Shown piece after piece: positions 7,589 through 16,439 of a DNA stretch of 41,239 nucleotides (positions are counted from its first letter, which is position 1; each line of letters starts with the position of its first letter). The DNA comes from Eubacterium sp. (GTDB lineage Bacteria > Bacillota > Clostridia > Lachnospirales > Lachnospiraceae), in NCBI GenBank assembly GCA_024681515.1, contig JAILAR010000109.1, forward strand, positions 1 through 41,239. The letters are read 5' to 3'. Below the pieces are notes generated by a model. It had not been told where the DNA came from, ran no database searches, and saw only the letters and a list, made by a program, of their open reading frames with translations. The position numbers were made by a program, and so were the translations under genes.

Positions 7589-9097
7589 CTACCACTCATA
7601 ATAAAATACGTGGCATCCCAGGATCATCCACTCGGTCTTCAGCCGGGACAGGTCATAACCCTCATGCATCCGGAAGCTGTCATACAGACCGATCACATTC
7701 TTGCCTGCCATGGCTTCCTTCGCTGCGCGAAGTGCAGTGGATGAGCCTCCGTGGATCAAACTCCGGCGGAAGCTTCTGGAACCCGTAACACTGAACTGAT
7801 AGGGCTGATAAACCACATCCTCCAATGTTTCGCCGTACTTGCCGGAGCGCAGCCGGTTCAGCATGACATTTCCGACTGCCACCTGACCGATGTAATCCTC
7901 ACCGCCGGCTTCGGTATAAATGATCGCCGCCAGCAGGTACGTATCCTGCTCCGACAGCCAGTAGGATTCATCCCACTGTACCACGTCTTCCTCGTCCTCA
8001 TGGATCATCCAGTTCTGGAAACCGTCAGAAAGCCGTGTACCCACTACACTGTAACCGTCGTCGTTAAACTCATAGGACCAGCCGTTGATCACTGCCTGTC
8101 CGTCTTTCACATAATAGTGGCTGCTTCCGTACCACCAGAGTCCGTCCTTTTCATGCCAGGTATAACGGACCGGACCGGCCGCACCGTTTTCACCGAAATA
8201 CCGGCCGCTCTGATACCATTCCAGCTCTTCCGTGCTGGCCGCCATCTGGCCTCCCAGTCCGGGTTCGAAGAAATAGTCCTTCCCCTTCAGTGTCCGCCAG
8301 CCGATAGCAGCCTTCCCGTCTGCTTCGGAATAGAACCAGTCCCCGTAGCCGTCCTGCAGCCAGCCTTCCTTCTCCCGCATGGCCCCTGTCGGCGTGAATA
8401 TGAAATAAGATGCCTTATCAACAAACGGAGCCTTTGTATCATAGGTTCCCTTCTGCGCCATCCGGCCCGTGCAGTAATCAAAGAAATACCATTTCCCGGC
8501 GAGTTTCTTCCAGCCTGCCGTGCAGGAACCGTCAGCCTTGATGTAATACCACAGTCCGTCTCCTGTCCTCTGGTACCAGCCCGGCTTCGGAAGGTATCCG
8601 TCCGCATCAAAGATATACAGTTTATTGTCGATCCAGGCCTTCCGACTCTTCAGACAGGAGGAACCGTCCAGCCGTACATATTTCCAGCGGCCGTCCTCGT
8701 CCACCCATTTGTAACGCACCGGATCCTCGTCCTCCACATCGTAGGTTCCAAGGCCCATCCGGTCTCCGATCTGGTAGCCGCCATGGAACTGATCCTTTGC
8801 ACAGCCGCTCTTGTTGAAATAATACCAGTAGTCATCCACCTTGTGCCAGCCGGATTTCAGAACCTCACCGGTCTCGCGGTTATAGACTCTTGCAAAGCGA
8901 AGGGTCCGGTCGCTGTCTCCCGGCTCGGAGTTTCCCCAGAACGTCCAATCCCAGCCGCCTTTTCCGGTCATCACATCCTGTGACTTCGCCTCGGCTCTGC
9001 CACCCGTAAGAGCGACTGTTGCCGCAAAGCAGAGCAGTGCAACTGCGATCCCTGTCAGACCCCGGAGCAGTTTCCCGTGTTTCTGTTTCATTTTCAT
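7589..9097 (-). CDS. SleB-type cell-wall hydrolase with wall-binding repeats
   Basis: A 502-residue secreted enzyme: signal peptide (hydrophobic residues about 11-30, cleavage near GRAEA), a run of choline-binding-type repeats (about residues 70-340, GWYQRTGDGLWYYIKADGS and similar), then a C-terminal SleB/Hydrolase_2 domain (about 380-502). The domain starts DTYLLAAIIYTEAGGE, where the Glu after YT is the expected catalytic acid, and continues GQVAVGNVMLNRL and QPYQFSV. SleB enzymes are lytic transglycosylase-like hydrolases known from spore cortex, but this domain also occurs in vegetative wall hydrolases. I chose ATG 9097 over the TTG at 9112, with GGGG upstream. The repeats diverge far more than those of the protein at 10821-13151. 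Confidence 0.88.
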   Translation of the reverse strand: MKMKQKHGKLLRGLTGIAVALLCFAATVALTGGRAEAKSQDVMTGKGGWDWTFWGNSEPGDSDRTLRFARVYNRETGEVLKSGWHKVDDYWYYFNKSGCAKDQFHGGYQIGDRMGLGTYDVEDEDPVRYKWVDEDGRWKYVRLDGSSCLKSRKAWIDNKLYIFDADGYLPKPGWYQRTGDGLWYYIKADGSCTAGWKKLAGKWYFFDYCTGRMAQKGTYDTKAPFVDKASYFIFTPTGAMREKEGWLQDGYGDWFYSEADGKAAIGWRTLKGKDYFFEPGLGGQMAASTEELEWYQSGRYFGENGAAGPVRYTWHEKDGLWWYGSSHYYVKDGQAVINGWSYEFNDDGYSVVGTRLSDGFQNWMIHEDEEDVVQWDESYWLSEQDTYLLAAIIYTEAGGEDYIGQVAVGNVMLNRLRSGKYGETLEDVVYQPYQFSVTGSRSFRRSLIHGGSSTALRAAKEAMAGKNVIGLYDSFRMHEGYDLSRLKTEWMILGCHVFYYEW

Positions 9098-9203
9098 AAT
9101 GCGGTTCCCCAATCCATAGTTATTGCACGTTTTTTACATAGGTACTATCCATTTTCATGTATATCACCGATTCTGTCAAGGGGATTCTTGCATCGTGTCA
9201 TAT

Positions 9204-10016
9204 TCATGACACCATGGAATCTCCGGCGCCCACGGCATTCACCAGTGTTCCCTGCGGTGCTGCGCTCTGCAGCGCGGCCCGGTCCTCGGTCACCAGAACA
9301 GCCCCTTCTCCGGCCATGGAGACGATCACATTTTGGGCGCCCATTTCCTGCAGTTTCTTTGCATAGGGGATCGCCTCGTCACGGGTGGTAATCGTGACGC
9401 CGAAAAGTTCCCCCAGCTCATGATGATTCGGTTTTACAAGGAAGGGATGGTATTGCAGGACCCGAAGCAAAAGTTCGCCCGTCGCATCCACCACAAAACG
9501 GATCCCCCGTCCGGACAGCCGTTCCAGAATATCACTGTAAATGGTCTGCGGCATGGAACCGGGGATACTGCCCGCCAGCACCAGAGTATCCCCGGCCTGC
9601 AGCTGATCCAGTTTCCGATAGAGTTCTTCGACATTTGCAGGTGTGATCACAGGCCCCCGACCGTTGATCTCCGTCTCACAGAGCCGCCGGTCAGTCTGTG
9701 CTCCTGCACTATTACCGCCGGTTTCATACGACCGCATCTTCAGATTGATCCTGGAGCAACCCTCCTCCACAGGAATCCTCTCCGCGCGGATCCCACTCTC
9801 TTCCACACGCCGGGTGATTTCCTCACCTACAAAGCCCGCGGCAAAGTAGATTGCCGTGTTCTGCACGCCTAAATTTGACAGAACGATGGACACATTGATC
9901 CCCTTCCCGCCCGGAAGCATCAGCTCCGAGTCGGTGCGGTTGGTCTTCCCCGGAGCAAAGTTCTCCACGGTCACGATATAATCCAAAGACGGGTTAAAAG
10001 TTACTGTATATATCAT
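9204..10016 (-). pseudogene. 1-phosphofructokinase / tagatose-6-phosphate kinase (PfkB), C-terminally truncated
   Basis: A 270-residue PfkB-family kinase opening with MIYTVTFNPSLDYIV, typical of FruK/LacC enzymes. GGKGINVS (residues 36-43) binds the sugar phosphate and GAGDS (263-267) holds the catalytic base Asp266. Translation stops three residues later (MVS, then TGA), while family members continue with about 35-45 more residues that close the ATP site. An inverted repeat TGTCAT-GAAT-ATGACA lies at the stop. No frame continues the family sequence, so a deletion rather than a simple frameshift seems likely. AGAGGTG precedes ATG 10016. No fruA or fruR is nearby. It could be a dead gene or a shortened but active enzyme. 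Confidence 0.75.
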
Positions 10017-10040
10017 TCATGTCACCTCTGCCTACATGCT

Positions 10041-10127
10041 TTTCTCTTTCGCTTACGTTCGTGCTTCGTTCTGATTTGATCCACACTTCGCGCTTACGCG
10101 CTCCGTGAAATCATCACTTCGCACGCA
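10041..10127. repeat. Intergenic repeat family, locus E (partial overlapping copies)
   Basis: Contains TTCGTGCTTCG, then ACACTTCGCGC, GCGCTCCGTGA and ACTTCGCACGC in the same order as the family core at 13162-13280. It fills the gap between the truncated kinase and the terminator-like hairpin at 10129. Confidence 0.55.
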
Positions 10128-10128
10128 G

Positions 10129-10162
10129 AGAAAGCGGTCCCTGCCAACAGGAACCGCTTTCT
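10129..10162 (-). terminator. Hairpin after the small membrane protein gene
   Basis: AGAAAGCGGT pairs with ACCGCTTTCT around CCTG/CAGG and a CCAA loop. The single mismatch is C/A on plus but G-U on minus. It lies 52 bases after the stop at 10214. No T run follows, so termination may need other factors. Confidence 0.6.
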
Positions 10163-10213
10163 GTTATCGTACGTTGTAATTTATAGTATCTGCGGCGTTA
10201 TGCCGGTCGGCAT

Positions 10214-10573
10214 TTATTCCTTCGCAGCCAGGAACGGGATTTTCTCCGCCTTGTCCTGTACCACAACCTTCACCTTATCCGGAAGCTTGTCAATTCCTTC
10301 AAAAACGATAACGCGTGCTTTTGCGGGGATGGCTTCCGTTCCCTTCTGAACCAGGCCCTTCACCTTATCGTTCTTCTTGTAGAGATAATATCCGCCGGCC
10401 ACCAGAGCTCCGGTCACGATCACGCAGCGAACGAATCTTTTTCTTCTCTGTTTCAGTTTCTTTTTCATTTTAGCCTTTGCGATCTTTTCGATCTCCTTCT
10501 TCGCAGCTTCCTTTACGGCATCTTCCTGTTCGTTCAGCAGTCGCTCCAGAATATCCCCTTTTTTCTTTCTCAT
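10214..10573 (-). CDS. Small membrane protein with charged N-terminus, unknown
   Basis: A 119-residue protein that I cannot assign. Residues 1-46 are a highly charged helix (KEAAKKEIEKIAKAKMKKK), one membrane segment follows (about 48-65, CVIVTGALVAGGYYLY), then a basic tail of about 50 residues. With a Lys/Arg-rich N-terminal half, the positive-inside rule puts the N-terminus in the cytoplasm. AGGAGG precedes the ATG at 10573. The promoter is a perfect sigma-A match, which suggests strong expression. Neighbours give no clue: a truncated sugar kinase after it and a wall-binding protein before it. Confidence 0.8.
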   Translation of the reverse strand: MRKKKGDILERLLNEQEDAVKEAAKKEIEKIAKAKMKKKLKQRRKRFVRCVIVTGALVAGGYYLYKKNDKVKGLVQKGTEAIPAKARVIVFEGIDKLPDKVKVVVQDKAEKIPFLAAKE

Positions 10574-10655
10574 CTTCCTTCCTCCTTCTCAGTATCCTCT
10601 CATTATTCGAGGTCTCATAAAAACTCTGTTTTACGGTCTCAAAACCTATAACATG

Positions 10656-10684
10656 ATTATAGTTACTGAATCCGTTTATGTCAA
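10656..10684 (-). promoter_or_regulatory. Perfect-consensus sigma-A promoter of the small membrane protein
   Basis: Minus strand: TTGACA (10679-10684), a 17-base spacer, TATAAT (10656-10661). Both boxes match consensus at every position. The leader is about 75 bases, with no obvious riboswitch. Confidence 0.9.
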
Positions 10685-10693
10685 TTTCAATAT

Positions 10694-10810
10694 ATTCCAT
10701 ACTACGCGCCTAAAGCGCTCCGTAGATTATCGCTTCGCACGCGTTTACCGATCATACGCTTTACAACGCTTATACAGTCCGTGCTTTGCAATAATCCATT
10801 CCATACTGCG
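10694..10810. repeat. Intergenic repeat family, copy A (117 bp)
   Basis: Begins ATTCCATACTACGCG and ends ATTCCATACTGCG, so the unit is bounded by direct repeats. Inside are GCGCTCCGTAGAT, ATCGCTTCGCACGCG, TTTACCG and GTCCGTGCTTTGC, each matched in the same order in copy B (13162-13280). It separates the promoter at 10656-10684 from the stop of the upstream gene (10821). Confidence 0.75.
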
Positions 10811-10820
10811 AGCCTTCCGG

Positions 10821-13151
10821 TTACCGTACATCCAGCATATTCAGGCAGATCGTCTCGGAGAGATCGCCTTCACTCGTCGAATAGTAACGGTTGCCGACCC
10901 AGTACACCTTATGATCCGCATACACCGGCATCTCGCAGGGATCCAGCCGGGCCAGACTGTTATACAGCGTGGGACCCGTAAGGACATTTCCCTTTGCATC
11001 CAGGATCATGTAATATACACCCTTATAAGAATAATCCTCTTCCAGTTCGTAAAGAACAATGATCCTGTCATCATCGGTTCCGACAATCTGAACATTCGAT
11101 GCATACTGATCGGTACCCGTGAAGTTGGTCAGCCATTTCACACCGTAATTCGTTACCTGGGTTCTGCCGTTATTACCTGCCAGACCGCTTCTGGTCCCGC
11201 TTGTAGTATAAGCCGAAGCCTTGTCCAGATCACCAAAGGGATCATAGATCTGGATGAAAATGTCTTCTTTCTCCTTTGCAGCATTGGAATTCAGCGACCG
11301 TGCCGACTGCGCCACAAATGCGATCCGTCCGTCGGAAAGCGTAGCGATCCCTCCCATGTGCGCAAAGTTATTGTTTAGGACAGACATATTATAATCGTCC
11401 AACGTTCCGTCCTTCACCCAGAAATCAAACAGATTGGCTTCCTTCGATTTCACAACTTCATCTCCGGATAACTGCACACTATAAGTGGTAAAGGCTCTGT
11501 CATAACAGTCTCCTTCGCTCATATAGGTAAATCCGTCGGAGGTAGCCACCACTCTCTGTGCAAAGGAATGGCTGTTATAGAATTTGCCCAGATCAACCTT
11601 TGCCATGGTTTTGATATTTACGCTGAAGGTCGTATTGGATTGATGTCCGCTGTACATATGTCTTGCATAATTCACCGTCAGAACATCCCCATAGATTGCC
11701 GCGTCACAACACCCTGATTCAAACGGACCCTTCGTGCACCACCCGGAACTTGAATAGACTGCGCCATTGTCTCCCGTCGTCCGGATATGCGTTCCCGCAG
11801 AACTGTACTTGGAAATGAACACCGTGTTGATACTCTCATCATCCGTTTCATTCGTTTCCCCAGTCACAAGGTAATAATTCCCGTCCTTGTCACAAATGGC
11901 TGTTCCGAATGTGGGATGCTGTTTTTTAAGCGTCACCACCGCAGATCCGATTTTTCCGTTTTCAAACTGATAGATCTTTACAGCACCCTCTCCGTCAACC
12001 GCGATGCGAAGTTTTCCGTCCGCATCTTTGAACTGGGCCACATTGGTCACGCCATCCCAGTTGTTATATCTTCCGGCCGCGCTGATCTCTTCTTTCAGGC
12101 CGGTATTGGAGACGACCCCATCCTTCAGGAACAGATACGAACTGCCCTTCACCGTCTGCCATTTGTCGCTGATGGGATTCTCGCTCTCCATGGCCCCACT
12201 GTCAGAGAAGAGGTACCATTTGCTTCCGATCACAGTCCAGCCGGTCCGCATGGCACCGTCCGTACCGAAGAAATACCATTTGCTGCCCACCTGTTTCCAG
12301 CTGGTCTGCATCTTTCCGTCCGTATTAAAGAGATACCACTGACCACCGACCTTCTTCCAGCCGGTCTGCATGGCCCCGCCGGTGTCAAAGTAATACCATT
12401 TGTTTCCGACTTTCTTCCAGCCGGTCTGCATCCTGCCGTTGCTGTCAAAAAGATACCACTTGCTTCCCACCTGTTTCCAGCCGGTCTGCATGGCACCACT
12501 CTTGTCCAGAAGATACCATTTGCTTCCAAGCTGCAGCCAGCCGGTCTGCATCACACCGTTTTCGTCAAAATAGTACCACTTGCCGATCTTCTGCCAGCCG
12601 GTCTGCATCACGCCTTCCGCATCAAAGAAATACCATTTGCCGCCCAGCTTCTTCCAACCGGTCTGCACACCTCCGGTGGGATTGAAGAAGTACCAGCTGC
12701 CATCGATCTCCTGCCAGCCGGACACCTTCTTTCCCTTCTCGTTATAATAGCATTTTTCTCCGTCCTCTTCGGCCCATCCGGGCTGATGAATGATCTTAAA
12801 ATAAACCGTAACGGAGCCTTCGTAGTCTCCGATTCCCGTGATCGTCACCGTCGCCTTGCCGATCTCCACATTGTTCTCGTAGGAGGCCATATAATCCAGA
12901 CCCGGGATCAGACTGGTTTCTTCCAGCCTGACATACAGGATCGGAGTCAGCTCTTCTCCGGTATACACCTGATTCTCGATCGGTTCAACGACTGCATTTT
13001 CAATGGAAATTGCGTCTTCATTAACGTCCTGCTCCTGCACGGCCTGCTCTGCAGACATCTCTTCCGCATATGCATCTGCAGACACACCGGATATCAGAAG
13101 CGGCGCAGCTGTCAGGGCAATCATAGTGCCATACAACCTTTGCTTTCTCAT
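10821..13151 (-). CDS. Secreted wall-binding protein with Ig-like domain, choline-binding-type repeats and a propeller-like C-terminus
   Basis: A 776-residue protein. Order: signal peptide (1-30); one Ig-like/MBG-type beta domain (48-121, with YTGEELTP and YENNVEIGKATVTITG); about ten wall-binding repeats of 20 residues (124-345, consensus GWKKVGSKWYFFDxxGxMQT); then about 430 residues with regularly spaced strands (VAQFKDADGKLRIAV, TAICDKDGNYYLVTG, GGIATLSDGRIAFVA, IVGTDDDRIIVLYE) that look like a beta-propeller. Such repeats attach proteins non-covalently to wall polymers. The C-terminus resembles no enzyme I know and has no obvious catalytic motif, so binding or adhesion is the safest reading. 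GGAGG precedes ATG 13151, inside the edge of a repeat element. Confidence 0.85.
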   Translation of the reverse strand: MRKQRLYGTMIALTAAPLLISGVSADAYAEEMSAEQAVQEQDVNEDAISIENAVVEPIENQVYTGEELTPILYVRLEETSLIPGLDYMASYENNVEIGKATVTITGIGDYEGSVTVYFKIIHQPGWAEEDGEKCYYNEKGKKVSGWQEIDGSWYFFNPTGGVQTGWKKLGGKWYFFDAEGVMQTGWQKIGKWYYFDENGVMQTGWLQLGSKWYLLDKSGAMQTGWKQVGSKWYLFDSNGRMQTGWKKVGNKWYYFDTGGAMQTGWKKVGGQWYLFNTDGKMQTSWKQVGSKWYFFGTDGAMRTGWTVIGSKWYLFSDSGAMESENPISDKWQTVKGSSYLFLKDGVVSNTGLKEEISAAGRYNNWDGVTNVAQFKDADGKLRIAVDGEGAVKIYQFENGKIGSAVVTLKKQHPTFGTAICDKDGNYYLVTGETNETDDESINTVFISKYSSAGTHIRTTGDNGAVYSSSGWCTKGPFESGCCDAAIYGDVLTVNYARHMYSGHQSNTTFSVNIKTMAKVDLGKFYNSHSFAQRVVATSDGFTYMSEGDCYDRAFTTYSVQLSGDEVVKSKEANLFDFWVKDGTLDDYNMSVLNNNFAHMGGIATLSDGRIAFVAQSARSLNSNAAKEKEDIFIQIYDPFGDLDKASAYTTSGTRSGLAGNNGRTQVTNYGVKWLTNFTGTDQYASNVQIVGTDDDRIIVLYELEEDYSYKGVYYMILDAKGNVLTGPTLYNSLARLDPCEMPVYADHKVYWVGNRYYSTSEGDLSETICLNMLDVR
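12185..12722 (-). repeat. Tandem 60-bp coding repeats (wall-binding modules)
   Basis: Nine adjacent units of about 60 bases encode the 20-residue modules. On the plus strand each contains a version of CAGCCGGTCTGCAT. One unit (around 12570-12600) is a codon shorter (GWQKIGKWYYF). The low divergence between units suggests recent expansion or gene conversion. Confidence 0.85.
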
Positions 13152-13161
13152 CTACACCTCC

Positions 13162-13280
13162 ATTCCATACTTCGCGCCTTTCGGCGCTCCGTAAATGATC
13201 GCATCGCACGTAATTACCGTTTACTCGCTTTTTTATTTCGTTCGAGTCCGTGCTTCGCGATCATTATTCCATACTTCGCG
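13162..13280. repeat. Intergenic repeat family, copy B (119 bp)
   Basis: Bounded by ATTCCATACTTCGCG at both ends. It contains a small hairpin GCGCC-TTTC-GGCGC, then CTCCGTAAATGATCGC, ATCGCACG, TTACCGTTTACTCGC and GTCCGTGCTTCGCGATCAT. With the adjoining element at 13294-13427 it fills nearly all of the gap between the wall-binding protein and uvrA. Confidence 0.75.
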
Positions 13281-13293
13281 TCTGTGCATTCAT

Positions 13294-13427
13294 ATGAGCC
13301 ATGCCGGCATCTCCGGGCGCTTTGCGCCCGTCGATGTCGCGGCATTCGCCGTATACATCCGCTTCGATATTGCTGTGTTTGGGAGCAAGCTCCCACACAG
13401 CATATCTCGCGTCTGTGCATGGCTCAT
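13294..13427. mobile_element. MITE-like element, copy 1 (134 bp)
   Basis: Perfect 11-base terminal inverted repeats ATGAGCCATGC / GCATGGCTCAT bound 134 bases. Inside are strong stems: GGGCGC-TTT-GCGCCC, and GCTGTGT...ACACAGC around GGGAGC/GCTCCC. It encodes no protein. Its right end contains the uvrA stop codon (13424-13426). A deleted copy lies at 7513-7576. I could not see a clear target-site duplication. Confidence 0.65.
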
Positions 13428-16282
13428 TGCACGCGCATTTTTTTAAGATACTTCCCTGTGTAGGATTTCTTCGACTTCGCCACCTCTTCGGGGGTGCCGG
13501 TTACCACTACGGTCCCACCGCCGTCGCCGCCCTCCGGACCCATGTCGATGATGTAGTCCGCCTGCTTGATGACGTCCAGATTGTGCTCGATCACAACCAC
13601 CGTATTTCCGCCGTCCGCCAGCCGCTGCAGGATATCCAGCAGCCGCTGCACATCCGCAAAATGCAGTCCCGTGGTCGGTTCGTCCAGGATATAAATGGTC
13701 CGCCCCGTGCTCCGCCGTGCCAGCTCCGTGGCCAGTTTGATCCGCTGTGCCTCACCGCCGGACAGCGTCGTGGACGGCTGTCCCAGCTTGATATAGCCCA
13801 GTCCCACATCCCGAAGAGTCTCCATCTTCCGCTTCACCGAAGGCACCGCATCAAAGAAATCACAGGCCTCATCCACGGTCATATCCAGGACTTCATAGAT
13901 ATTACGCCCCTTGTACTTCACTTCCAGGGTCTCGCGATTGTACCGCTTTCCGCCGCAGACCTCACAGGGCACATAGATGTCCGGCAGGAAATGCATCTCG
14001 ATCTTCACAATTCCGTCTCCGCGGCAGGCTTCGCACCTTCCGCCGGCCACATTGAAAGAGAAGCGCCCCTTGCTGTAGCCGAAAGCCTTCGCGTCCTTCG
14101 TCGACGCGAAGAGATCCCGGATCTGGTCGAACACGCCGGTATAGGTGGCCGGATTCGACCGCGGTGTCCGTCCGATGGGGGACTGATCGATATCGATCAC
14201 CTTGTCCAGTACCTCGTATCCCTCAATGGTGTCATGCTTTCCCGGCTTCACCCGGGCCCGGTTCAGATCCCGGAGCAGACGTTTCTTTAAGATCTCATTG
14301 ATGAGAGAGCTCTTGCCGGAGCCGGAAACTCCGGTGATACAGGTAAAGATTCCCAGAGGAACCTCCACATCGATATTTTTCAGATTGTTCTGCCGCGCAC
14401 CGCGGATCGTGAGCCATCCGGTGGGCTCCCGCCGGGTCTTCGGCACCTCGATGGAAAGCTCTCCGGACAGATATTTTCCGGTAATGGAATTGGGACACGC
14501 CATGATATCCTTGGCGGTTCCGCAGGCCACGATCTCTCCGCCGTGCACACCGGCTCCCGGACCCACATCCACGATGTAATCCGCTTCTCGCATGGTATCC
14601 TCATCATGCTCCACCACGATCAGGGTATTCCCCAGATCCCGAAGATTTTTCAGGGATGCAATCAGCTTGTCATTGTCCCGCTGATGCAGACCGATGCTGG
14701 GTTCATCCAGAATGTAGGAAACACCCACCAGCCCGGAACCGATCTGGGTTGCCAGCCGGATTCGCTGTGCCTCTCCGCCGGACAGTGTTGATGTGGCGCG
14801 GCTCAGGGTCAGATAATTCAGACCTACATCGGACATGAATTTCAGACGCGCACCGATCTCCCGCAGGATCTGCTCGCCGATCATGGTCTGCCGGTCCGTA
14901 AGCTCCGTCTTCTCCAGATATTCCCGCAGCTTATCCACCGAGAATTCCGTCACATCAAAAATATTCTTATCCCCGATGGTCACCGCCAGCGACGAAGGCT
15001 TCAGGCGCTTTCCGCCGCAGGCCTCACAGGGGATCAGCGTCATATACTCCTCATATTCTGCCTTCATGGACTCGGATCCAGTCTCCTGATACCGCTTCTG
15101 GCAGTTTTTCACCAGTCCCTCAAATGCATAGAAGAAGACATTTTTGCGGGAATACTGGCTTTCATAAGAAACCTTGATCCGATGCCCGCCGGTCCCGGTT
15201 AGGATCACGTTCTTTGCGGTATCGGACAGTTCTCTCCAGGGTGTATCCAGAGAAAAACCATATTCCTTTGCCAGCGACTCCAGCACGGCATGTCCGTAGC
15301 TCTTCTTGTCTCCGCTGGACTGCCAGCCCATGACGCCGATGGCGCCTTCATTTAACGAACGGGTCTTATCCGGGATCATGAGATCCGGGTCAAATTCCTG
15401 TTTAAAACCAAGTCCCGTGCAGACCGGACACGCTCCGAAGGGATTGTTGAAGGAAAATGACCGCGGTTCGATCTCGTCAATGGAGATGCCGCAATCCGGG
15501 CAGGAGAAGCTGTCGGAGAAGGTCAGGATATTTTTTTCTTCTGCGTCTGCACTGTCTCTGCTTACTATCTCGATCTTCACCAGACCCTCGGACTGCTTTA
15601 ACGCCGTCTCCAGAGAACCTGCCAGCCGAAGTTCGATCCCTTCCTTGATCACAAGACGGTCCACAATGATGTCGATGCTGTGCTTCTTGTTCTTGTCCAG
15701 CTTGATCTCTTCGTCCAGCTCATACTGCGCACCGTCCACGATAACGCGGGCAAACCCGCTCTTCTTCGCCCGCTGCAGCAGCTTCTCATGTTCGCCCTTC
15801 TTTCCCCGGATCACCGGTGCCAGCACCTGGAATTTCGTCCTCTCCGGCAGGGTCATGATACTGTCTACCATCTGATCCACGGTCTGCCGCTCGATCACCT
15901 TCCCACAGTTCGGGCAATGCGGCACGCCGATCCTCGCAAAGAGCAGACGCAGGTAATCATAGATTTCCGTCACGGTTCCCACGGTGGAACGCGGGTTGCG
16001 ATTCGTGGATTTCTGGTCGATGGAGATCGCCGGCGACAGACCGTCGATCTTATCCACATCCGGCTTATCCGCCTGCCCCAGGAACATCCGCGCATAGGAA
16101 GAGAGAGACTCCACGTAACGCCGCTGTCCCTCTGCATAAATGGTGTCGAAAGCCAGGGAGGATTTCCCGGAACCGGAAAGTCCCGTGAAGACCACGAACT
16201 GATTTCGGGGGATCTTCACATCAACATTTTTCAGATTGTGCTCCCGGGCCCCCTGAACGGAGATATATTTGATGTCTTTCAT
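13424..16282 (-). CDS. uvrA: UvrABC excision nuclease subunit A
   Basis: A 952-residue DNA-damage sensor of nucleotide excision repair. Two ABC ATPase halves are visible, with Walker [10 protein letters not shown] and GVSGSGKSS, signatures LSGGEAQRI in both, and zinc modules CPDCG...CPVC and CEAC...CEVC. I set the start at ATG 16282 ([19 protein letters not shown]), with TTGAGG upstream; the in-frame start at 16411 would add 43 unrelated residues. The last residues (KKMRVQ) and the stop lie at the edge of the inserted element, so the original C-terminus may have been altered slightly. uvrB is not adjacent, unlike the common uvrBA arrangement, and I see no good LexA box. Confidence 0.97.
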   Translation of the reverse strand: MKDIKYISVQGAREHNLKNVDVKIPRNQFVVFTGLSGSGKSSLAFDTIYAEGQRRYVESLSSYARMFLGQADKPDVDKIDGLSPAISIDQKSTNRNPRSTVGTVTEIYDYLRLLFARIGVPHCPNCGKVIERQTVDQMVDSIMTLPERTKFQVLAPVIRGKKGEHEKLLQRAKKSGFARVIVDGAQYELDEEIKLDKNKKHSIDIIVDRLVIKEGIELRLAGSLETALKQSEGLVKIEIVSRDSADAEEKNILTFSDSFSCPDCGISIDEIEPRSFSFNNPFGACPVCTGLGFKQEFDPDLMIPDKTRSLNEGAIGVMGWQSSGDKKSYGHAVLESLAKEYGFSLDTPWRELSDTAKNVILTGTGGHRIKVSYESQYSRKNVFFYAFEGLVKNCQKRYQETGSESMKAEYEEYMTLIPCEACGGKRLKPSSLAVTIGDKNIFDVTEFSVDKLREYLEKTELTDRQTMIGEQILREIGARLKFMSDVGLNYLTLSRATSTLSGGEAQRIRLATQIGSGLVGVSYILDEPSIGLHQRDNDKLIASLKNLRDLGNTLIVVEHDEDTMREADYIVDVGPGAGVHGGEIVACGTAKDIMACPNSITGKYLSGELSIEVPKTRREPTGWLTIRGARQNNLKNIDVEVPLGIFTCITGVSGSGKSSLINEILKKRLLRDLNRARVKPGKHDTIEGYEVLDKVIDIDQSPIGRTPRSNPATYTGVFDQIRDLFASTKDAKAFGYSKGRFSFNVAGGRCEACRGDGIVKIEMHFLPDIYVPCEVCGGKRYNRETLEVKYKGRNIYEVLDMTVDEACDFFDAVPSVKRKMETLRDVGLGYIKLGQPSTTLSGGEAQRIKLATELARRSTGRTIYILDEPTTGLHFADVQRLLDILQRLADGGNTVVVIEHNLDVIKQADYIIDMGPEGGDGGGTVVVTGTPEEVAKSKKSYTGKYLKKMRVQ

Positions 16283-16376
16283 GAATAATTCCTCAATATT
16301 TCCTCGATAATTATCTCGATAGTATTTCTTTTTTCTCACAGTATGCCGATGTATCATACATAGTTCAAGTATAACA

Positions 16377-16404
16377 AAAGGCGGCTGAAACTTCAACCGC
16401 CTTT
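16377..16404 (-). terminator. Terminator after the DUF4097 gene
   Basis: AAAGGCGG/CCGCCTTT arms with TGAA/TTCA inside. The single mismatch is C/A on plus and G-U on minus. TTTTGTTAT follows on the minus strand. It separates the PadR operon from uvrA. Confidence 0.8.
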
Positions 16405-16439
16405 CGAACATATTTTCTATTCACATAATCTGTTGATAC

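Noticed and set aside
12185-12722. Regular 60-bp repeats as a possible CRISPR array
   Set aside because: There are no unique spacers. The repeats are in frame and encode the wall-binding modules.
16404-16417. CGAACATATTTTCT near uvrA as a LexA box
   Set aside because: Only the left half fits; the right half is TTTCT instead of GTTCG. It lies beyond the terminator and over 100 bases from the uvrA start, not over a clear promoter.
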